Positions 1 to 9,079 are shown, counted from the first letter of the stretch. The stretch: DNA of 64,000 nucleotides from Tannerella sp. (GCA_031276175.1 JAISNP010000075.1:1-64000); one strand, 5' to 3'. The notes: a model not told the origin generated them from the sequence alone. Numbers and translations are program-made.

Positions 1-394
1 ACACCCTGCTGTCCGAATCCACAATAACCGTCTGCACATACTCATAATCGGAAGGTCCCTGCCCTCGCCGGCCGACGGGTCTGATGAATTTCCCCTGCCT
101 GTCAAATATGTACAGGTTAAACATATCGTTGACCAGCAAATTGTCTCCAATCATATAAACATTGTGAAGCCTGCTTACAAGACAGTTTTTCGTCGTCTCC
201 AGAGGGATATATTCCAGTTCCGAAACAGCCTTGTCTAATGCAAATTCCTCGGCCTTCAGGCGATCCCGCGTGACATCGATTTGTATTACACCTATAGCGT
301 CCGCAGGCAATTCTGCCGTATGTCTTCCCACGCAGGAAACACATACGGCAGAAAAACAAACTGCCCACAGAAAATAGGTCTGCTTTTCAAGCAT
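1..394 (-). CDS. 6-bladed beta-propeller lipoprotein (partial, C-terminus outside window)
   Basis: The reading frame opens at an ATG at 394 and runs off the left edge; the ORF track missed it because it is open. The first ~20 residues are hydrophobic and end in a lipobox-like VSC, so it is probably an outer-envelope lipoprotein. The visible part reads like the start of the BF3164-type 6-bladed propeller family: ELEYIPLETT, then NLLVNDMFNLYIFDRQGKF and RPVGRRGQGPSDY. In Bacteroidales these lipoproteins often lie next to GG-type peptide precursors, and one lies 122 bp upstream here. The exact role is unknown; a link to peptide maturation or export is inference from context. Confidence 0.8.
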   Translation of the reverse strand, partial: MLEKQTYFLWAVCFSAVCVSCVGRHTAELPADAIGVIQIDVTRDRLKAEEFALDKAVSELEYIPLETTKNCLVSRLHNVYMIGDNLLVNDMFNLYIFDRQGKFIRPVGRRGQGPSDYEYVQTVIVDSDSRV

Positions 395-516
395 TTGCTT
401 AATTTTCTCAGTGAACCGAGGATGGTGTAATAACGTTAACATAATCCATAAGTGGCATCACCGCATGGCGAATACAAATTGTTCCCACAATTGGCATAAG
501 CATTCTGATCTGTACT

Positions 517-639
517 CTAACTGCCACCGCAACAACCACATAAACAATAATTAGCTCCGCCTTTCACATTTTTCATTTGCCTTCCGGAGAGTTCTTTTCT
601 CTCCAGTTCAACCAACATTAATTTAGATAATTTCTTCAT
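517..639 (-). CDS. GG-Bacteroidales natural-product precursor peptide, interrupted by TAG
   Basis: A 40-codon ORF too short for the track. The leader MKKLSKLMLVELERKELSGRQ and the KGGANYCLCGCCGGS stretch match the pattern of the TIGR04149-type precursor family (leader, Gly-Gly, Cys-rich core). The frame stops at TAG (517-519) but continues open for 26 more codons to TAA at 436, with STDQNAYANCG immediately after the stop. In many family members GGS runs straight on into an ST.DN..AN motif, so the TAG sits inside what should be coding sequence. It could be a nonsense mutation, a recoded codon or a sequencing error. A promoter-like sequence lies just upstream and the propeller lipoprotein follows. 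Confidence 0.65.
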   Translation of the reverse strand: MKKLSKLMLVELERKELSGRQMKNVKGGANYCLCGCCGGS

Positions 640-664
640 CGCTTTAATATTTAAAATTACGAAG

Positions 665-694
665 CAAAATTACTCATGCTGTCTCAATTTTAAA
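665..694 (-). promoter_or_regulatory. Predicted promoter for the GG peptide gene
   Basis: On the minus strand TAATTTTG (665-672) fits the Bacteroidetes -7 box TAnnTTTG, with TTTA at 691-694 as a -33 box 18 bp upstream. It lies 25 bp before the start codon. Only the sequence match supports it. Confidence 0.5.
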
Positions 695-850
695 GTAGGG
701 ATTTCCCTATATTTTTACTCTTTTTATTATATTGTTATACAGTTATTTATATTCGAGCCTGTAAAAAATATTCCACTGAAGCCGTTTTCAGAGTCGAATT
801 TTTTGGTTCTATAACGAGTCTGTATTTCCTTGTGAATCCTGTTACTTTTC

Positions 851-1870
851 CTACTCAAAAACAGTCACCCATCCGTAAGGATCGGGTTCATCTCCGCTTT
901 GAATGGCGCGCAGTGTATTATAGAGTTTCTCGCAGACTGCGCCCGATTTGTCGCCTTCGGTATAAGGGTATGATTTGTTTTCGTCCAAATCATCAATACG
1001 CGATATAGGTGTCACCACGGCAGCCGTCCCACATTCAGCCGCTTCTTCAAAAGAGGCAAGTTCTTCGACGGGTATCGGACGGCGTTCGACCTTCAGCCCC
1101 ATGTCTCCGGCCAGTTGAATCAGGCTTTTATTTGTGATAGACGGCAGAATCGAACCGGAAACCGGCGTGATGTACGTATTGTTGCGGATGGCAAAGAAAT
1201 TGGCCGGGCCACATTCGTCCAAATATTTCTTTTCTTTAGGGTCAAGATACAGTACGGCAACGTAACCTTTTTCATGCGCCAGACATCCGGCCGTCAGACT
1301 GGCCGCATAGTTACCTCCGACTTTAAACGTACCCGTACCATGCGGCGCGGCGCGGTCGAACGCTCGCATGATGCAGACCGGCGCAGGTTTGAATCCGGTC
1401 TTGAAATAAGGGCCTACCGGCGTGACAAAGACCAGAAACAAGTATTCGGATGCCGGACTGACGCCCACCTGAGCGCCCAACCCGACCAGCAACGGACGGA
1501 TATAAAGCGATGCTCCGCTTCCGTAAGGAGGCACAAAGCGCTCATTCAGCAGTATCACTTTGCGGACGGCCTCTTCGAACCGTTCGACAGGCAACTCGGC
1601 CATCTTTATTCCACGGCACGACGAGCGCAACCGCTCGGCATTTTCGTTCATGCGGAAAACGCGAATTTTCCCATCCCTCCCTTTAAACGCTTTCAGGCCT
1701 TCGAAGGCTTCCTGACCGTAGTGCAGGCATGTGGACGCCATATGCATGGAGATGATTTCGGACGAAGTAACTTCAAGTTCACCCCATCGTCCGTTACGAT
1801 AATAACATCTTATATTATAATCCGTTTTCATATAGCCAAACGGAAGCTCCGACCATTTCAAATTATCCAT
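851..1870 (-). CDS. ilvE: Branched-chain amino acid aminotransferase
   Basis: A 339-residue class IV aminotransferase that interconverts Leu, Ile and Val with their 2-oxo acids using PLP in the cytoplasm. The long BCAT form is shown by YGQEAFEGLKAFKG near residues 51-63, SLYIRPLLVG near 121, and GTGTFKVGGNYAAS with the likely PLP lysine at K183. Length is normal for the eukaryote-like or Bacteroidetes BCAT. The start MDNLKWSEL is favoured by a -7-like box about 30 bp upstream. It is a single-gene unit; no ilv neighbours are seen. Confidence 0.95.
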   Translation of the reverse strand: MDNLKWSELPFGYMKTDYNIRCYYRNGRWGELEVTSSEIISMHMASTCLHYGQEAFEGLKAFKGRDGKIRVFRMNENAERLRSSCRGIKMAELPVERFEEAVRKVILLNERFVPPYGSGASLYIRPLLVGLGAQVGVSPASEYLFLVFVTPVGPYFKTGFKPAPVCIMRAFDRAAPHGTGTFKVGGNYAASLTAGCLAHEKGYVAVLYLDPKEKKYLDECGPANFFAIRNNTYITPVSGSILPSITNKSLIQLAGDMGLKVERRPIPVEELASFEEAAECGTAAVVTPISRIDDLDENKSYPYTEGDKSGAVCEKLYNTLRAIQSGDEPDPYGWVTVFE

Positions 1871-1899
1871 ATATTATTTGTTATTTATTTACAAGCATA

Positions 1900-1907
1900 C
1901 AAAGATA
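1900..1907 (-). promoter_or_regulatory. Predicted -7 box for ilvE
   Basis: CAAAGATA on the plus strand reads TATCTTTG on the minus strand, a match to TAnnTTTG, 29 bp before the ilvE start. No good -33 box is seen 19 bp further upstream. Confidence 0.4.
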
Positions 1908-2008
1908 GACATTCCGGCATATTATACGCTATTGTAATAAAACGTTCTTTTATTTAAAATCAGTGTTTTCGGATTAGTTTACGGAATTACCGAATCAATT
2001 ATTACAAC

Positions 2009-2947
2009 TTACTGCCGGTTCCAATCCGGCAAAGTCAAATACTGCTCCACCGCAGGAATCGAAACGTCCCTCAGTATGACATTTTTGTTTTTGTCCAGCA
2101 AATAAACCGACGGAATCGCCCGCAGGACATAAGTTTCCATGCCGTCTATTTCCATATTATAGTCGAAACCGCTCAACCACGACGAAGGTATTTCATGAAG
2201 GTGTTTTTCCCATTCGTCCAACTGTTTGTCGGGATAAATCGCGAGTATCCGGAGGCTATTCCTGTCCTGCATCGCCTTAATGACGGCGGAATTTACTATC
2301 TCGTCAATCAAGGTAACACATGCATTACATCCCGGATTATGAAACACCAGCAACACGTATTCGGCACGAATCGCCGACAACATCCGCCGGCTTCCCGAAG
2401 CTGTCTGGTAGTGAATCTCTGCGGCGGGCGTACCCGGACGATTTTTCTGCATATCGTTCCAAATCATTTTCAGGCGTATCTTGTGCGTGTCGTCCGTTAT
2501 TTCCGATGCAAGCATGCGTTCCAGCACGGGCATGAAAAACGCCTCGTTATACATTGGCGAATCGGCCTCATAAAGATAACGTTCCAGATTGGCGGCAAAA
2601 AATGCATATGCGGCAGAATCGCTTTCGGCCAAATCTATCAGATGCACAAGCCCTTTGCAGGCTACGTCATACCGTGCATACGAAATGATTGCGATGTAAT
2701 CGACCAGCGCCTGTTCCGTGACGCCGACGGCGCTGCCGATATTGACCGTATCGCGGAAATCGAAGCGATCCCAATAGTGCATGGTCATATATTCCGCTCG
2801 CGACTGAGGATCAATATAAAGAGACGGCACGGTCACTGCCGGAAATTCGCGCTGTCCGACCGCGGCGGCCTGACGGCTGTCTTTGCAACCGAACAGAATC
2901 GTCAGGCACACCACGGCTACCGGCGCGTATGAGCGACTTAAACGCAT
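2009..2947 (-). CDS. DUF5106 / thioredoxin-like lipoprotein
   Basis: A 312-residue protein with an N-terminal signal ending in a lipobox (LFGC, Cys at 21), so it is likely a periplasm-facing lipoprotein. Residues ~40-180 resemble the helical DUF5106 region often found N-terminal to thioredoxin domains. Residues ~190-305 are thioredoxin-like, with VFHNPGCNAC giving a CxxC at 207-210 and a cis-Pro region AIPSVYLLD. This suggests thiol-disulfide exchange on exported proteins. It begins 30 bp after the OmpA-like gene and is probably the last gene of the DUF3575-DUF3868 operon. The substrate is unknown. Confidence 0.8.
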   Translation of the reverse strand: MRLSRSYAPVAVVCLTILFGCKDSRQAAAVGQREFPAVTVPSLYIDPQSRAEYMTMHYWDRFDFRDTVNIGSAVGVTEQALVDYIAIISYARYDVACKGLVHLIDLAESDSAAYAFFAANLERYLYEADSPMYNEAFFMPVLERMLASEITDDTHKIRLKMIWNDMQKNRPGTPAAEIHYQTASGSRRMLSAIRAEYVLLVFHNPGCNACVTLIDEIVNSAVIKAMQDRNSLRILAIYPDKQLDEWEKHLHEIPSSWLSGFDYNMEIDGMETYVLRAIPSVYLLDKNKNVILRDVSIPAVEQYLTLPDWNRQ

Positions 2948-2977
2948 ATATTTACAAGGCTTAAACGACGATCTTCT

Positions 2978-4501
2978 TTACCGTCCGGTATGCGACGACC
3001 TGTTTCCGCGCACTCTCGCCAGTTCACGCAAGTTATGGGCAGCTTCCTCCAGACCCGCATCCAGCGCTTTTTGCAGATACGTTTCCGCTTCGTCGTAATC
3101 GCCGTCATACATATATAATACGCCCAGACAATTATCGTATTCCGGAGAATCGGTGTTCTGCACTTTCTCCAAGTATTCGCGTCCGAGTTCGACATCGCCT
3201 TCCGCCAGCGCCGCCGCTGCTGCGTTCAAGTTGGCTATATCATTGTTCGGGAAATGGTTGCGTGCCGTAAGCAATGTCTCGTTAAACTCGCGACTGCCTT
3301 CGGGATAGGTTCGCGCTACCTGATACATCTCATTTTGGCTCAACAATTTCGGCTTTTCTTTGATGCGTCTCTTGCCTTCTTCGAGCGTAAAGTCGCGGAC
3401 CACGTAATTCACCTGACAGTCCACTCTGCGCAATTTGGGATACAGGTCGCTGTAAATCTTCTTATACGGCGCACCGCCGCCAAGATTCTTAATCAACTGT
3501 TCGCGCCTGTCCAAATCATATTCGCGTTCGATAATTGCGAGAATGTCCCATTTCATGGGTATCATGTAGTACATATCCTGTATCAGCCGTTTCAGTCCGT
3601 CCCAGTCTTCTCCGCCGACGCCCGTGCGGAACAGTCCGGAAGGAATCGTACTCATTTGTACGAAATATTCGCGCATGGCCTGCGCCCGTTTAAACGAAAG
3701 TTCGTAGTTTAGCTTTTGCGAACCTTCGGGCGAAGCATAACCGCGCATCTCTACGCTCGTCACTTTCACGTCGGGATCGGTTGCCACAATCACAATCATT
3801 TGATTTATCTTGTCCAATTCACGGCGATTGCCGCGGAAGTTGGGAAGTATGACGCTTTGGCCTTGCGGGAAATCAAGATATGCTTCTCCAATCTCGTAAC
3901 GGACTTTCTCTTTTTCCTTTTCGGGCGTAAGATAACGGAATTGCGGATTTATCTCTACCGCCTTTACTTCCGTCTGCTGCTTTTCGGAGTTGGTTTTTGT
4001 CGTTGCAATCTGCTGTGCCGGTGCGCCGCAACAGCCGAACGCTTCTTCGCGGATTTGCAGCGTAGCGCCGTCCATCCATGTTTTAAATGGTATCGAGACA
4101 TGATAAGGTATCCGGGGTTTGCTTTTCTTGTTGAATTTCTCTACCGCATAAACGGGCGTCTTCATATTCACTTCGTAGTTGCTGACAGCTTCGAGCGGCG
4201 TGCCGTTCAGTTTTTTCTCTCTGAGATCCAGCTTGTAGCGGAGCTTGCTCTTGAGAATAAGTTTCGGCAACTCCATCTTGTTTTTTCCCGACACAAGTAC
4301 AGGCGTGTAGATCAGGGTTTCGACCGATTTCATCTTCAACATGCTCACATCGAACGTAAGGTCTACCGTCATTGCACTTCCCGTATGCCCAAGTTTCTCG
4401 GACATGACTTTCGCCCGCAGTTGCGTCTGCGCCGTGAGCCATGCCGGTAATATTAATAAAATCAGACAGGCAAGTTTTAATTTCCGCATCTTTATCTTCA
4501 T
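2978..4501 (-). CDS. DUF3868 / OmpA-like protein with C-terminal TPR
   Basis: The start is placed at MKIKMRKLKLACL (4501), giving 507 residues; the longer track ORF runs back into the upstream gene, while this Met follows the DUF3575 stop by 14 bp and opens a clean signal peptide ending AQT. After a beta-rich DUF3868-like N-terminal half comes an OmpA-C-like region (DKINQMIVIVATDP, EMRGYASPEGSQKLNYELSFKRAQAM) near residues 245-315, which would bind peptidoglycan. The last ~80 residues carry a TPR-like repeat (LGVLYMYDGDYDEAETYLQKAL). In Bacteroidales such proteins pair with DUF3575 proteins, sometimes beside fimbrial genes; no fimbrillin is visible here. Confidence 0.8.
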   Translation of the reverse strand: MKIKMRKLKLACLILLILPAWLTAQTQLRAKVMSEKLGHTGSAMTVDLTFDVSMLKMKSVETLIYTPVLVSGKNKMELPKLILKSKLRYKLDLREKKLNGTPLEAVSNYEVNMKTPVYAVEKFNKKSKPRIPYHVSIPFKTWMDGATLQIREEAFGCCGAPAQQIATTKTNSEKQQTEVKAVEINPQFRYLTPEKEKEKVRYEIGEAYLDFPQGQSVILPNFRGNRRELDKINQMIVIVATDPDVKVTSVEMRGYASPEGSQKLNYELSFKRAQAMREYFVQMSTIPSGLFRTGVGGEDWDGLKRLIQDMYYMIPMKWDILAIIEREYDLDRREQLIKNLGGGAPYKKIYSDLYPKLRRVDCQVNYVVRDFTLEEGKRRIKEKPKLLSQNEMYQVARTYPEGSREFNETLLTARNHFPNNDIANLNAAAAALAEGDVELGREYLEKVQNTDSPEYDNCLGVLYMYDGDYDEAETYLQKALDAGLEEAAHNLRELARVRGNRSSHTGR

Positions 4502-4515
4502 CGTTTTCCCCTTTC

Positions 4516-5142
4516 TTATTTTAACATGAATATTACACTTATACCTGCTTTGGTCGGCCCGAAATACTGCATCGTACTTCTCGAAATTTCTTTGCTGCAC
4601 TTGGCACAATCGAATTTACCGTATTTAAGATAAGCATAACCGAGTCCCAGCGTAAATTCCAGACTGAGACGGTTGCCGAGCAGCAAGTGGTAGCCGTACG
4701 ATACGCCGCTACCGCCTCCCCATCCTTCGAAACGTTTATTCTGGATGCCGTCGTCGTGATGATCCCCCCAACCGTCGGGAAGGAATGACAGCCCGCCGAT
4801 ATTGAAATTGGCGTAATGGACATGAGCGCCGAAAAAATGCCCGTTATATTTCTCGCATAGCCACCAGCGCAATTCGGGTTGCACCATGAAGTGCTTTAAT
4901 TTCGCATCATAGCCTTCATCTACAATTTCTTCGCCCTGCATGTTTAATTTCTTCTGGGGAAATGCCCACGGATTGTAATTCATCCCTACATCCAGCGTCA
5001 ATTTATCCGACAAGGCATACTCAATGCCCAGATTAATCGTTGTAGTCGCATCATACAGGAGGTTGCTTTTCAGCGCCACATTTTGGCAGAAACCACTGAC
5101 GCTCAATAATCCTGCCGCTATCATAAATACCCATTTCTTCAT
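4516..5142 (-). CDS. DUF3575 family outer-membrane protein
   Basis: A 208-residue protein with a Sec signal (MKKWVFMIAAGLLSVSGFCQ) and the family hallmark KSNLLYDATTTINLGIEYALSDKLTLDVGMNYNPW. Later beta-strand patches (FMVQPELRWWLCEKYNGHFFGAHVHYANFNIGG) and the final F-x-L-K suggest a small outer-membrane beta-barrel. It is the first gene of the operon continuing into the DUF3868/OmpA gene and the DUF5106 lipoprotein. Function in the family is unproven; an envelope or fimbria-associated role is the usual guess. Confidence 0.85.
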   Translation of the reverse strand: MKKWVFMIAAGLLSVSGFCQNVALKSNLLYDATTTINLGIEYALSDKLTLDVGMNYNPWAFPQKKLNMQGEEIVDEGYDAKLKHFMVQPELRWWLCEKYNGHFFGAHVHYANFNIGGLSFLPDGWGDHHDDGIQNKRFEGWGGGSGVSYGYHLLLGNRLSLEFTLGLGYAYLKYGKFDCAKCSKEISRSTMQYFGPTKAGISVIFMLK

Positions 5143-5184
5143 ACGGTTTTCTTATTTATTTATAATCAATATTCATTTTTCCGG

Positions 5185-5216
5185 CAAAGATATTGTTTTT
5201 TTTATGTGAAAACAAA
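5185..5216 (-). promoter_or_regulatory. Predicted promoter of the DUF3575 operon
   Basis: On the minus strand TTTG (5213-5216) and TATCTTTG (5185-5192) are separated by 20 bp, a good fit to the Bacteroidetes consensus. It lies 43 bp before the DUF3575 start. Confidence 0.6.
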
Positions 5217-5263
5217 TTTATCTGATTTATTATCAAAATATAAGCGACTTGTTTCCGCAACCG

Positions 5264-6157
5264 TCAACCTTTCTTCTTTTTGCTCCCGCCGCTTTTTTTG
5301 CCGGACTGGGCTGCCGCTATTCTCCGGCAACTGCGGATAAGTTCGAGCGGCGTACATTTGAATTGTTTTTTGCAGAACCAGTTGAAATGTGTAGCCGAAT
5401 TGAAGTTGAACTCATCCATCAGGTCGCTGATGGTGATGTCGGGATCCATCGCTTTCATTTTTACCTGTTTTGCGATCTGTACCAGTATCCACTGCCGGGC
5501 GGACATGCCGAAGACGGTTTTGAATTTGCTGTCGAACGTGGTGCGTCCCATGTTTGCCAGAGCTGCCAGTTCGCCGATGTTTTTTACGCGCATGAAGTTT
5601 TGCACTACAAGGCTTCTGAAATCCGCTTCGCCGAGTATCTCGTGGAACAGTTTGGTGAGTTCGCGACGCGAGTAGAACGCGCGCAGAAGCAAAAACAATT
5701 CCTTTTCCTTGATTTCGTGAAGATGTTCGCAGTTCAAGCCCTCGTTCAGATAGAACACCATCGTATGGATAAACGATTCTATCGGTTGCCGGAACGGCAG
5801 CACGCCAAGCGGCTCGAATCCTTCCTGATGCTCAAGCATACGCTGGATAAACAGCTTGTCGCAGACCGATTTCAGGATTCTGAACGAGAAGATAATCATT
5901 TCGCTGTTCTCACGTACATAATATGTAAACACACATGACTTCGGTACCAGCACCATTTCATTCGGTCCTATTTTCCGGTGAAGCCCGTCCGGCGTATCCA
6001 GATGTATCCCGCCATCCAGCATAAATACAAGGTTGTGGACGCTGTCCCTGTGAAACTCAATCGTGCCGCCTTCGGCAACTTTTATGTGCCGGAATCCGTC
6101 CGACTCATCGGTCTTGTAACTGATACAAGACAAGTGTTCTTTCTTATAAAGCATCAT
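5264..6157 (-). CDS. AraC-family transcriptional regulator
   Basis: A 297-residue protein with a cupin-like N-terminal sensor (TIEFHRDSVHNLVFMLDGGIHLDTPDG) and a C-terminal double helix-turn-helix near residues 185-280 (IGELAALANMGRTTFDSKFKTVFGMSARQWI, then ISDLMDEFNFNSATHFNWFCKKQFKCTPLELI). The tail is very basic (KKSGGSKKKKG). It starts 18 bp after the clostripain-like gene and is probably co-transcribed with it. It may control that gene or the divergent neighbours; the ligand is unknown. Confidence 0.88.
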   Translation of the reverse strand: MMLYKKEHLSCISYKTDESDGFRHIKVAEGGTIEFHRDSVHNLVFMLDGGIHLDTPDGLHRKIGPNEMVLVPKSCVFTYYVRENSEMIIFSFRILKSVCDKLFIQRMLEHQEGFEPLGVLPFRQPIESFIHTMVFYLNEGLNCEHLHEIKEKELFLLLRAFYSRRELTKLFHEILGEADFRSLVVQNFMRVKNIGELAALANMGRTTFDSKFKTVFGMSARQWILVQIAKQVKMKAMDPDITISDLMDEFNFNSATHFNWFCKKQFKCTPLELIRSCRRIAAAQSGKKSGGSKKKKG

Positions 6158-6175
6158 AGTGTCAAAATTTTTTAC

Positions 6176-7297
6176 TCAATTTATTATATATATTTTTTTA
6201 AACCATTCAAGTGTTTCGTATTTCCCGTTCATATACGGATATTTGCTTTGCCTGATGTAAGTCGTCATGCCGGAATGTTTTTCTATTTTGAAACCCATAT
6301 ACTCCGGCGACGGCATAAACTCCGGCGTGGCTGCCCTGTATAGCACGCAATTGTCTATCAATCGTTTCAATTCGTCCTTTGCTCCGTCGTTTTTCAATAT
6401 GCGCGAGAAGTAATCTTCAAAATCAAAAAACAGATGCGCCGAGGAGCGATTGAAATGCTGAATCTCTTCTATGTTCACGTTTTCGGCTCCGTCGGGCGAG
6501 ATGTTGTCCCGCAACCAGTTCGACAGCGCGAGCAAACCCTTCGTCTCGATTACGCTCAGCGTGGCCGAGCGAAAATCGCCCGTTTTTGCATCTGCGACTT
6601 CATACGCTTTCGCGGCAAACTCCGTCAAACCGGCTTCTTTTTTGAAAAGCGCGTTCAGGGACGTTTCGTATGTATCTCGAAATCCCGGAGATAGCATTTC
6701 GGCGGACGAGGCCACGATATATTTCGTTTTGTTTCTCAACTCATACGCCACTTCTATGCCCGCCATGAAGCAGGCTTCGAATACAATAAAGTCAAACCGG
6801 CCATCCGGTATTGCCGACGCAAAGCCGGTCAGGCTCATCCGGGCATTTTCGGGGACGTCTTCTATTAATGTACGCGGGGACGTAAGTGCGTCGTCGGGCA
6901 ACCAGCCCGATGCGTGCGAAAATACAATCAATCCGTAAGAATCCGCAGGATACGTTGCAACCACTTCGCGCAGTACCCTTGCAAACACTTCCGGCGACGC
7001 CGAGTTTTCGCTTGCGCGCGCATATATTTCTTTCGTCTTCGCGATCCCGTTTTCCACGTATATCTCCTGCAACGCGGCGCCTGCGCCCCACATGTCCTGA
7101 TAGATGATCAGATTGCCGTTTTTGCCGTTCCAGCCGTGCATCAGCGATTCGATTTTCTCTTCCGACGAATTGCCGAGGCTGTTATCGCGACCGATATATA
7201 CAAGTACCGTCCGTTTGAACGTCGATTCCTCATGTTCTGTGACCAGACAGGAGGCGAGTATAAACAGGCCGATTATCGGCATAAAATATTTTATCAT
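6176..7297 (-). CDS. Clostripain (C11)-family cysteine peptidase lipoprotein
   Basis: The start is placed at MIKYFMPIIG (7297), giving 373 residues with a lipoprotein signal (LASC, Cys17). The track ORF extends 174 codons further upstream, but that stretch has no signal or domain and is low-complexity basic sequence. The C11 catalytic dyad is visible: VFSHASGW with His128 and FEACFMAG with Cys176. The N-terminal VLVYIGRDNSLG is typical of the family. C11 enzymes cut after Arg or Lys and usually self-process; no clear internal processing site was identified. The enzyme probably acts at the cell surface and is co-transcribed with the AraC gene. Confidence 0.85.
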   Translation of the reverse strand: MIKYFMPIIGLFILASCLVTEHEESTFKRTVLVYIGRDNSLGNSSEEKIESLMHGWNGKNGNLIIYQDMWGAGAALQEIYVENGIAKTKEIYARASENSASPEVFARVLREVVATYPADSYGLIVFSHASGWLPDDALTSPRTLIEDVPENARMSLTGFASAIPDGRFDFIVFEACFMAGIEVAYELRNKTKYIVASSAEMLSPGFRDTYETSLNALFKKEAGLTEFAAKAYEVADAKTGDFRSATLSVIETKGLLALSNWLRDNISPDGAENVNIEEIQHFNRSSAHLFFDFEDYFSRILKNDGAKDELKRLIDNCVLYRAATPEFMPSPEYMGFKIEKHSGMTTYIRQSKYPYMNGKYETLEWFKKIYIIN

Positions 7298-8054
7298 AAC
7301 CACTGTGATGTTCCCGTTTGCATGTATTCGTTTTCCGGCGTATTTGCCCGGATTCTTCTTTTTCCCGGGTGATTGCGGGACGGTCCGGCGCTCCGGTTTG
7401 TCCCTTTTTTTCGTTTTCGACCGCAATAATACACTATTATTCCGAGACGTGCAAATTTTAAAGCAATTTTTTTTCATATTTAAAATCGTCGCAGCTATAA
7501 GCGACTGATATACAGATATTCCTGTTTTGAAAAAAGAATTATTCATTTCGTCGATTTTTATAAAATACGGCCGTTTGCGCGCAACCGGCGCCTGCGCGGG
7601 CGGAGCCGGTTCGTCCCGTTTCGATACGGGTTCGGCGGACATGCCGTGCGTTCCGACGCCGGGCGCCGCGCGGATGGACATGCCGGCGCGGATTGTCGGG
7701 GTGTTCTGTTTTTTTTTGTCCGCAGGCAGGGGTGTTTTTCGTGATCTTGGCGCCAACATGGATGTAAATGATTTTAAAATCGCGGGGAAAACAGGAAAAA
7801 CATAGCAGCGCGCAGGCATGTCCGTCCTGCCTGCCGCCGTAATCGCGGGAACGGGATGCGAGGTGAAAACGTCTCTGCCGAAGATAAAAGTTAATAATCA
7901 AGAAATAAAACTTATATTTTGTTACAATTTTGTGCCTGCGGCATACGTGGTCGTAGATGGGTGGAGGGTGTAATCGGCTGTAAAATATCGGATAAGTACT
8001 AAAATGGAGTGGTTAATACGGTGAATAAACCTTAATATGGGCGGATTTGTATTT
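7298..8054. other. Gene-free interval
   Basis: About 750 bp between the C11 gene and the first repeat module. Several short ORFs exist on both strands but none shows a domain, a signal or a start context. A small stem (GTCGC ... GCGAC near 7490) and A/T-rich stretches are the only structure seen. No good -7 box was found for the C11 gene. Confidence 0.5.
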
Positions 8055-8085
8055 TTTGCGCTCCAATCTATTTATTTTATCTTTG
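8055..8085 (+). promoter_or_regulatory. Predicted promoter of repeat/FN3 module 1
   Basis: TTTG (8055-8058), a 19-bp spacer and TATCTTTG (8078-8085) are an exact match to the Bacteroidetes TTTG-N19-TAnnTTTG promoter. Transcription would start near 8092, so the 21-bp repeat array lies within the transcribed leader of the gene at 8358. Confidence 0.7.
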
Positions 8086-8163
8086 CGTCGAATTTTAAAG
8101 TGAGTACCGAAAGGTTTGCCGGAGTTACGGCAAAATCGGAGTTGAATATTTTCGGAACGAAAC

Positions 8164-8270
8164 CGGGCGGTTTCAAGTCGGAACTGCCCGGTTTCAAATT
8201 AAAACCACTCGGTTTTAAACCGAAACCATCCGGTTTCAAGTTAAAACCAACCGGTTTTAAGGCGAAGCCG
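8164..8270 (+). repeat. 21-bp tandem repeat array A (5 units)
   Basis: GGTTT recurs at 8169, 8190, 8211, 8232 and 8253, exactly 21 bp apart. The shared unit core is GGTTTCAAGTTAAAACC with self-complementary ends (GGTTT/AAACC) and variable positions around it. Read on the plus strand it gives a heptad repeat (GFKLKPT, GFKPKPS). It lies between the module promoter and the gene at 8358. An open frame of 95 codons covers it but begins upstream of the predicted transcription start. Confidence 0.9.
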
Positions 8271-8357
8271 ATGAGGCAGGGGCCTTTCGGAGGTACGCGG
8301 AGAATGGATTTAACAGGTATGTAATCAAATGAGTATTAATTTAAATAAGTGGTATCT

Positions 8358-9029
8358 ATGAAAGCTAAAACAGTAATGCCGGGGACAATCAGCGGATTTG
8401 CAGTGTACATCCAAGTGGCTTATACGACGGCGATGGTGAATGAAGTGCCTTATGGGATTAATCCCAACGAGCTTGCCAAGATTAAGGATTTGTTGAGTAA
8501 TTTCACGACGCTTCAGGCGCTGTGTACGAATCCGTCGACGGCGACGAAGTCGAGCCGCGATGCGCGCAACATTGCGTTGAAGGCGTTGAAGTCGCAGTGG
8601 CGCGTGTTTTTGAACAAGGAGATTCGGTTTAACGACGCGGTGAGCGTGGCTGATAAGGAGATTTTCGGAATCTTTCCGCCGGACGATATACGTACGCCGG
8701 TGTTGCCGCCGAAGGGTACGGGTACGGTTACGGTGGTGCGCGTGGGGGAATTTCAGTTTGATGTGATTGTTGAAGATGCGGTGACGGGGAAAAAGAAGCG
8801 TCCGGACGACGCTACGGGCAGCAATCTTTACTCGGCGGTTGTCGAGGTGGGCGAGCCGGTTCCGGCGAGGAGTTCGTTTCATTTTGAGGGTTTCTCGTCG
8901 ACGTGCCATCATATGATTACGTTTTCGGATGCTTTGGTGGCGAAGCGCGCGTATTTGTTTGCGCGTTATTCGAATCAGCACGGACAGGAGGGGCCTGAGG
9001 GTCCGGTTACGGCGATTATTGTGAATTGA
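8358..9029 (+). CDS. Helical plus Ig/FN3-like protein, module 1
   Basis: The ATG at 8358 is preferred over the GTG at 8349, giving 223 residues with no signal peptide. Residues ~30-95 are helical (NELAKIKDLLSNF, ARNIALKALKSQWRVFLNKEIRF). A short linker with DDIRTPVLPPKG leads to a beta-rich domain ending RAYLFARYSNQHGQEGPEGPVTAIIVN, which resembles an FN3 or Ig-like fold. It aligns along its whole length with the protein at 33313: a GI.P motif, AL..R.F, N...D.E..G, a TP linker and a Y.F.RW.N....GP end. From memory, ~220-aa proteins of this design are scattered in Bacteroidetes and Spirochaetes; no function is known to me. The gene ends just before a strong terminator. Confidence 0.7.
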   Translation: MKAKTVMPGTISGFAVYIQVAYTTAMVNEVPYGINPNELAKIKDLLSNFTTLQALCTNPSTATKSSRDARNIALKALKSQWRVFLNKEIRFNDAVSVADKEIFGIFPPDDIRTPVLPPKGTGTVTVVRVGEFQFDVIVEDAVTGKKKRPDDATGSNLYSAVVEVGEPVPARSSFHFEGFSSTCHHMITFSDALVAKRAYLFARYSNQHGQEGPEGPVTAIIVN

Positions 9030-9079
9030 TACTGGTATTTCTTGCTCATATGCTGTGATTTTTTAATTAGGTGATTGCT

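Noticed and set aside
6176-7819. Long N-terminal extension of the C11 peptidase
   Set aside because: The added 174 codons show no domain and would bury a clear lipoprotein signal peptide.
7539-7901. 120-codon minus-strand ORF in the 7.3-8.0 kb gap
   Set aside because: No start context, domain or similarity that I recognise; composition is Arg-rich low complexity.
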